15,492 bases of DNA from Actinobacteria bacterium 13_1_20CM_4_69_9 (GTDB lineage Bacteria; Actinomycetota; Thermoleophilia; Gaiellales; Gaiellaceae), in assembly GCA_001920085.1 (NCBI GenBank), contig MNJC01000049.1:1-15492 (forward strand), in the 5' to 3' direction. Below are positions 13,749-15,492 of the stretch, piece by piece; position 1 is the first letter of the stretch; each line of letters begins with the position of its first letter. The notes under the pieces are model-generated. The model searched no databases. It saw only the letters and a program-made list of their open reading frames with translations, and had not been told where the DNA came from. The position numbers and the translations under genes were made by a program.

Positions 13749-14180
13749 ATGACGCTCACACCGGTAGAGCTCAGACACGTGAAACCGCCCAAGGCGCTCC
13801 TGGGCGGCTACGACCGCGACGCCGTCGACCGGCTGCTCGACGAGATCGTCGCGAGCTTCGAGGACGTGTGGCGCGAGCGCGCCGACCTCGCCGACAAGGT
13901 CGAACAGCTCGAGAACGATCTCATCCGCTACCGCGAGATCGAGGGGCTCCTGCGCACGACGCTCGTGTCGGCCGAGAAGGCCGCGGTCACGCTGAAGGAG
14001 CAGGCCCGCAAGGAGGCGGACCTGATTCTCGAGGAGGCGCGCTCGGAGGCGCGGTCGATCACCCGGCACGCACGCGCGGACCACGATCGCCTGCTGGGCG
14101 AGGTGCGCCGGATGCGCTCCCTACTGCGATCCGCGCTCGCGCTCGTCGACGACGAGGCTCCGGAAGAGAAGGCGGCGTAA
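13749..14180 (+). CDS. divIVA: DivIVA-domain protein
   Basis: A 143-residue protein with an N-terminal DivIVA lipid-binding domain (MTLTPVELRHVKPPKALLGG, then YDRDAVDRLLDEIVASFEDVW, to residue 41) and a long coiled coil (about 42-130: heptad-rich DLADKVEQLENDLIRYREIEGLL and TLKEQARKEADLILEEARSEARSI). It ends with an acidic tail, EEKAA. DivIVA (Wag31 in mycobacteria) binds curved membrane at poles and septa and recruits cell-wall or division proteins. The protein is shorter than Wag31 (about 260 residues), so it resembles the compact DivIVA of other deep-branching Gram-positives. It follows yggT by 16 bases with a good Shine-Dalgarno sequence. Its coiled coil, KEADLILEEA, is typical of the family. 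Confidence 0.92.
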   Translation: MTLTPVELRHVKPPKALLGGYDRDAVDRLLDEIVASFEDVWRERADLADKVEQLENDLIRYREIEGLLRTTLVSAEKAAVTLKEQARKEADLILEEARSEARSITRHARADHDRLLGEVRRMRSLLRSALALVDDEAPEEKAA

Positions 14181-14252
14181 CGGCTCGTCTCGTCGACGCC
14201 GACATCGGGCCGCGCGTGTTTCCCCCCGGCCTGGAGCGCCATGAGGCCAAGC

Positions 14253-14258
14253 TAGACT
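14253..14258 (+). promoter_or_regulatory. Leaderless-type -10 box before the DUF167 gene
   Basis: TAGACT lies seven bases before the ATG at 14266, with no Shine-Dalgarno sequence between, which fits an internal leaderless promoter. The 85-base gap 14181-14265 that holds it is among the largest in the window. The -35 region is not clear. Confidence 0.5.
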
Positions 14259-14265
14259 CCCCTGC

Positions 14266-14562
14266 ATGGACGCGGTTTTGACGCGTGTGCGGTTGCGTGT
14301 CGCGCCGGGCGCGACGCGTGCCGGCGTCGTCGGACGTCACGGCGACGCATGGAAGGTGCGCGTCTCGGCTCCGGCCGAGGGTGGCCGCGCGAACGAGGCG
14401 GTCGTGCGCCTGCTCGCCGAGACTTTCGGGGTCCCGCGCACATCGGTGACGCTCGTTTCGGGCCACGGCGCGCGGGACAAGATCGTCGACGTGGCGGGCG
14501 TGGAGCGAGGCGACATCGAACGCCGTCTCGCGTTCGCCGCCGGGAACGAGCGCCCGGCTTGA
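14266..14562 (+). CDS. DUF167 / YggU family protein
   Basis: A 98-residue protein of the YggU (DUF167) family, recognised by RLRVAPGATRAGVVGRHG (9-26), WKVRVSAPAEGGRANEAVVRLLAETFGV (29-56) and VTLVSGHGARDKIVDVAGV (61-79). These match the PGA, APxxGxAN and SGxxxxxK blocks of the family. The fold is known from structures but the function is not. In many Gram-positives it lies near yggT, as here. The ATG start follows a TAGACT box by seven bases, suggesting its own leaderless promoter, so this and the next genes may be transcribed apart from divIVA. Its stop overlaps the start of the DksA-like gene (TTGA). Confidence 0.9.
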   Translation: MDAVLTRVRLRVAPGATRAGVVGRHGDAWKVRVSAPAEGGRANEAVVRLLAETFGVPRTSVTLVSGHGARDKIVDVAGVERGDIERRLAFAAGNERPA

Positions 14563-14927
14563 GCGCGATCGACACCAACCAGTTCCGGGAGCTGCTCCTC
14601 GAAGAGCGCCAGCGCGTCGTCGCCGCGCTGAAGAACCTGCACGACGACCACGCCGGCACGCTCACGGACGAATCCGGCGAGGAATCCGCCTACGACAACC
14701 ATCTCGCGGATACCGCCACGGACACGTACGACCGCGAGCTCGACTACACGCTCGAGGAGAACTCCGAGCACGTGCTCGCGGACATCGACGCGGCGCTGAA
14801 GCGCATCGACGACGGCACGTACGGCATCTGCACGAACCGCGGCGAGCAGATCCCGGTGGAGCGCCTGGAGGCGCGTCCGTGGGCGACGCTCTGCATCGAC
14901 TGCCAGCGCGACCGGGAACGTCGTTGA
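14559..14927 (+). CDS. DksA/TraR-type zinc-finger protein with one Cys replaced by Arg
   Basis: A 122-residue protein of the DksA/TraR group. The N-terminal helical coiled coil (about 8-85, FRELLLEERQRVVAALKNLHDD and YDRELDYTLEENSEHVLADIDAALKRI) leads into YGICTNRGEQIPVERLEARPWATLCIDCQRD (88-118). The usual C4 zinc finger is CxxCG...CxxC; here C91, C112 and C115 are kept but the second Cys is Arg94 (codon CGC at 14838-14840, one transition from TGC). The protein may bind RNA polymerase through its secondary channel as DksA does, but that is inference. The start appears to be TTG 14559, overlapping the upstream stop (TTGA); no other standard start precedes FRELL. Its stop overlaps the next start in the same way. 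The gene is often found beside lspA. Confidence 0.87.
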   Translation: MSAIDTNQFRELLLEERQRVVAALKNLHDDHAGTLTDESGEESAYDNHLADTATDTYDRELDYTLEENSEHVLADIDAALKRIDDGTYGICTNRGEQIPVERLEARPWATLCIDCQRDRERR

Positions 14928-15492
14928 CCGAACGTGCCCCGGTGCCCGACGTCCGCGTCGGCTCGACGACCGACGGCCTGACGCCGATCTCGTCCGCGTC
15001 GCGGCAGATGGGCGCGACGCTCCACCAGTGGGTGAGCCTGGGGCTCGTCGCGGTCGCGGCGCTCTGCGCGGACCAGCTGACGAAGGCGATCGTCACGAAC
15101 CGTCTCGACTTCGGCGACGAGGTGCATGTGATCGGGCCGTTCTCGATCCATCACGTGACCAACTCCGGGATCGCGTTCGGCCTGTTTGCGCGGGCGACGC
15201 CGATCGTCATCCTGCTGACGTCGATCGCGGTCGCGTGGATGCTCTACTTCTTCGCCCGCTCCGGCTCGCGGCATCCGGTTCTGCCCGTCGCGCTCGGGCT
15301 GGTGATCGGGGGCAGCGTGTCGAACCTGATCGACCGCGTCCGGCTCGGCCACGTGACGGACTTCATCGACCTGAAGTACTGGCCGGCCTTCAACCTCGCC
15401 GACAGCTTCATCGTCGTCGGAGTCGCCATCCTGCTGCTGGCCCTCGTGGCCGCCGACCGCAACGCCGCACGGCCGCCGCGCGTGCGTGAAGC
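14924..15492 (+). CDS. lspA: Lipoprotein signal peptidase LspA, 3' end cut by window
   Basis: An open frame to the window end encodes at least 189 residues of signal peptidase II, the membrane aspartyl protease that cleaves prolipoprotein signal peptides. Four hydrophobic segments are visible (about 36-49, 92-110, 119-133 and 161-178). Catalytic and family motifs: ADQLTKAIV (49-57), HVTNSGIAFGLF (77-88), GGSVSNLIDRVRLGHVTDFIDL (129-150, catalytic D137) and WPAFNLADSFIVVG (153-166, catalytic D160). The start taken is TTG 14924, overlapping the DksA-like stop by TTGA; it gives a hydrophilic N-terminus of about 35 residues. ATG 15008 is a serious alternative that leaves about ten residues before the first helix. 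The protein is nearly complete: the last conserved motif and final helix are present. Confidence 0.94.
   Translation, partial: MTERAPVPDVRVGSTTDGLTPISSASRQMGATLHQWVSLGLVAVAALCADQLTKAIVTNRLDFGDEVHVIGPFSIHHVTNSGIAFGLFARATPIVILLTSIAVAWMLYFFARSGSRHPVLPVALGLVIGGSVSNLIDRVRLGHVTDFIDLKYWPAFNLADSFIVVGVAILLLALVAADRNAARPPRVRE

Noticed and set aside
14229..14249. Possible hairpin (GGCCT ... AGGCC) between divIVA and the DUF167 gene as a terminator
   Set aside because: The stem is only five pairs with an 11-base loop and no T-rich tail; in this base composition it is expected by chance.

Overview
The window is one stretch of a GC-rich bacterial chromosome that is almost entirely coding. No gap between genes exceeds about 90 bases, and there are no rRNA or tRNA genes, insertion sequences or CRISPR arrays. 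Protein content (DnaE2, SepF, DivIVA, YggT, a MurA with Asp in place of the catalytic Cys, a GH15 enzyme of the trehalase/glucoamylase type), GTG/TTG starts and TANNNT boxes placed 6-8 nt before start codons (leaderless style) point to an actinobacterium. The overall flavour resembles the deep-branching class Thermoleophilia, but that placement is inferred from protein resemblance only.

Region 1 (1-945) is the 3' end of the translesion polymerase gene dnaE2. It runs tail to tail, one base apart, into a minus-strand operon (4115-947) made of a family 4 glycosyltransferase, a 104-residue helical protein of unknown function and a GH15 glycosidase. These three genes overlap by 4 and 1 nt.

Region 2 (4114-5911, plus strand) starts divergently from that operon. 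It holds an endonuclease/exonuclease/phosphatase gene that appears broken by an internal deletion with frameshift, followed by an intact class V aminotransferase-fold PLP enzyme. Region 3 (5960-7974, minus strand) carries a secreted protein of unknown function, a small single-pass membrane protein, a VOC-fold protein and an HD-domain protein; the last three are packed as a unit.

Region 4 (7995 to the end, plus strand) is a long run of twelve genes: murA, a degenerate HisB-like gene, a RidA-family gene, cca-type nucleotidyltransferase, pgeF, yggS, sepF, yggT, divIVA, a DUF167/yggU gene, a DksA/TraR-type gene and lspA (cut by the window end). The pgeF-yggS-sepF-yggT-divIVA core is the classic Gram-positive division and peptidoglycan cluster; here murA, the HisB-like gene, the RidA gene and cca stand in the place where ftsZ is often found. 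Most junctions are 4-base start/stop overlaps, which suggests translational coupling.

Points of most interest: the HisB-like protein that has lost most of its metal-binding motifs; MurA with Asp127 (predicted insensitivity to fosfomycin); a DksA-like protein with one zinc-finger cysteine changed to Arg; a YggS gene whose conserved N-terminal codons have no standard start codon; the broken EEP gene; and two divergent gene pairs whose start sites flank a near-symmetric -10 box that could serve both strands.
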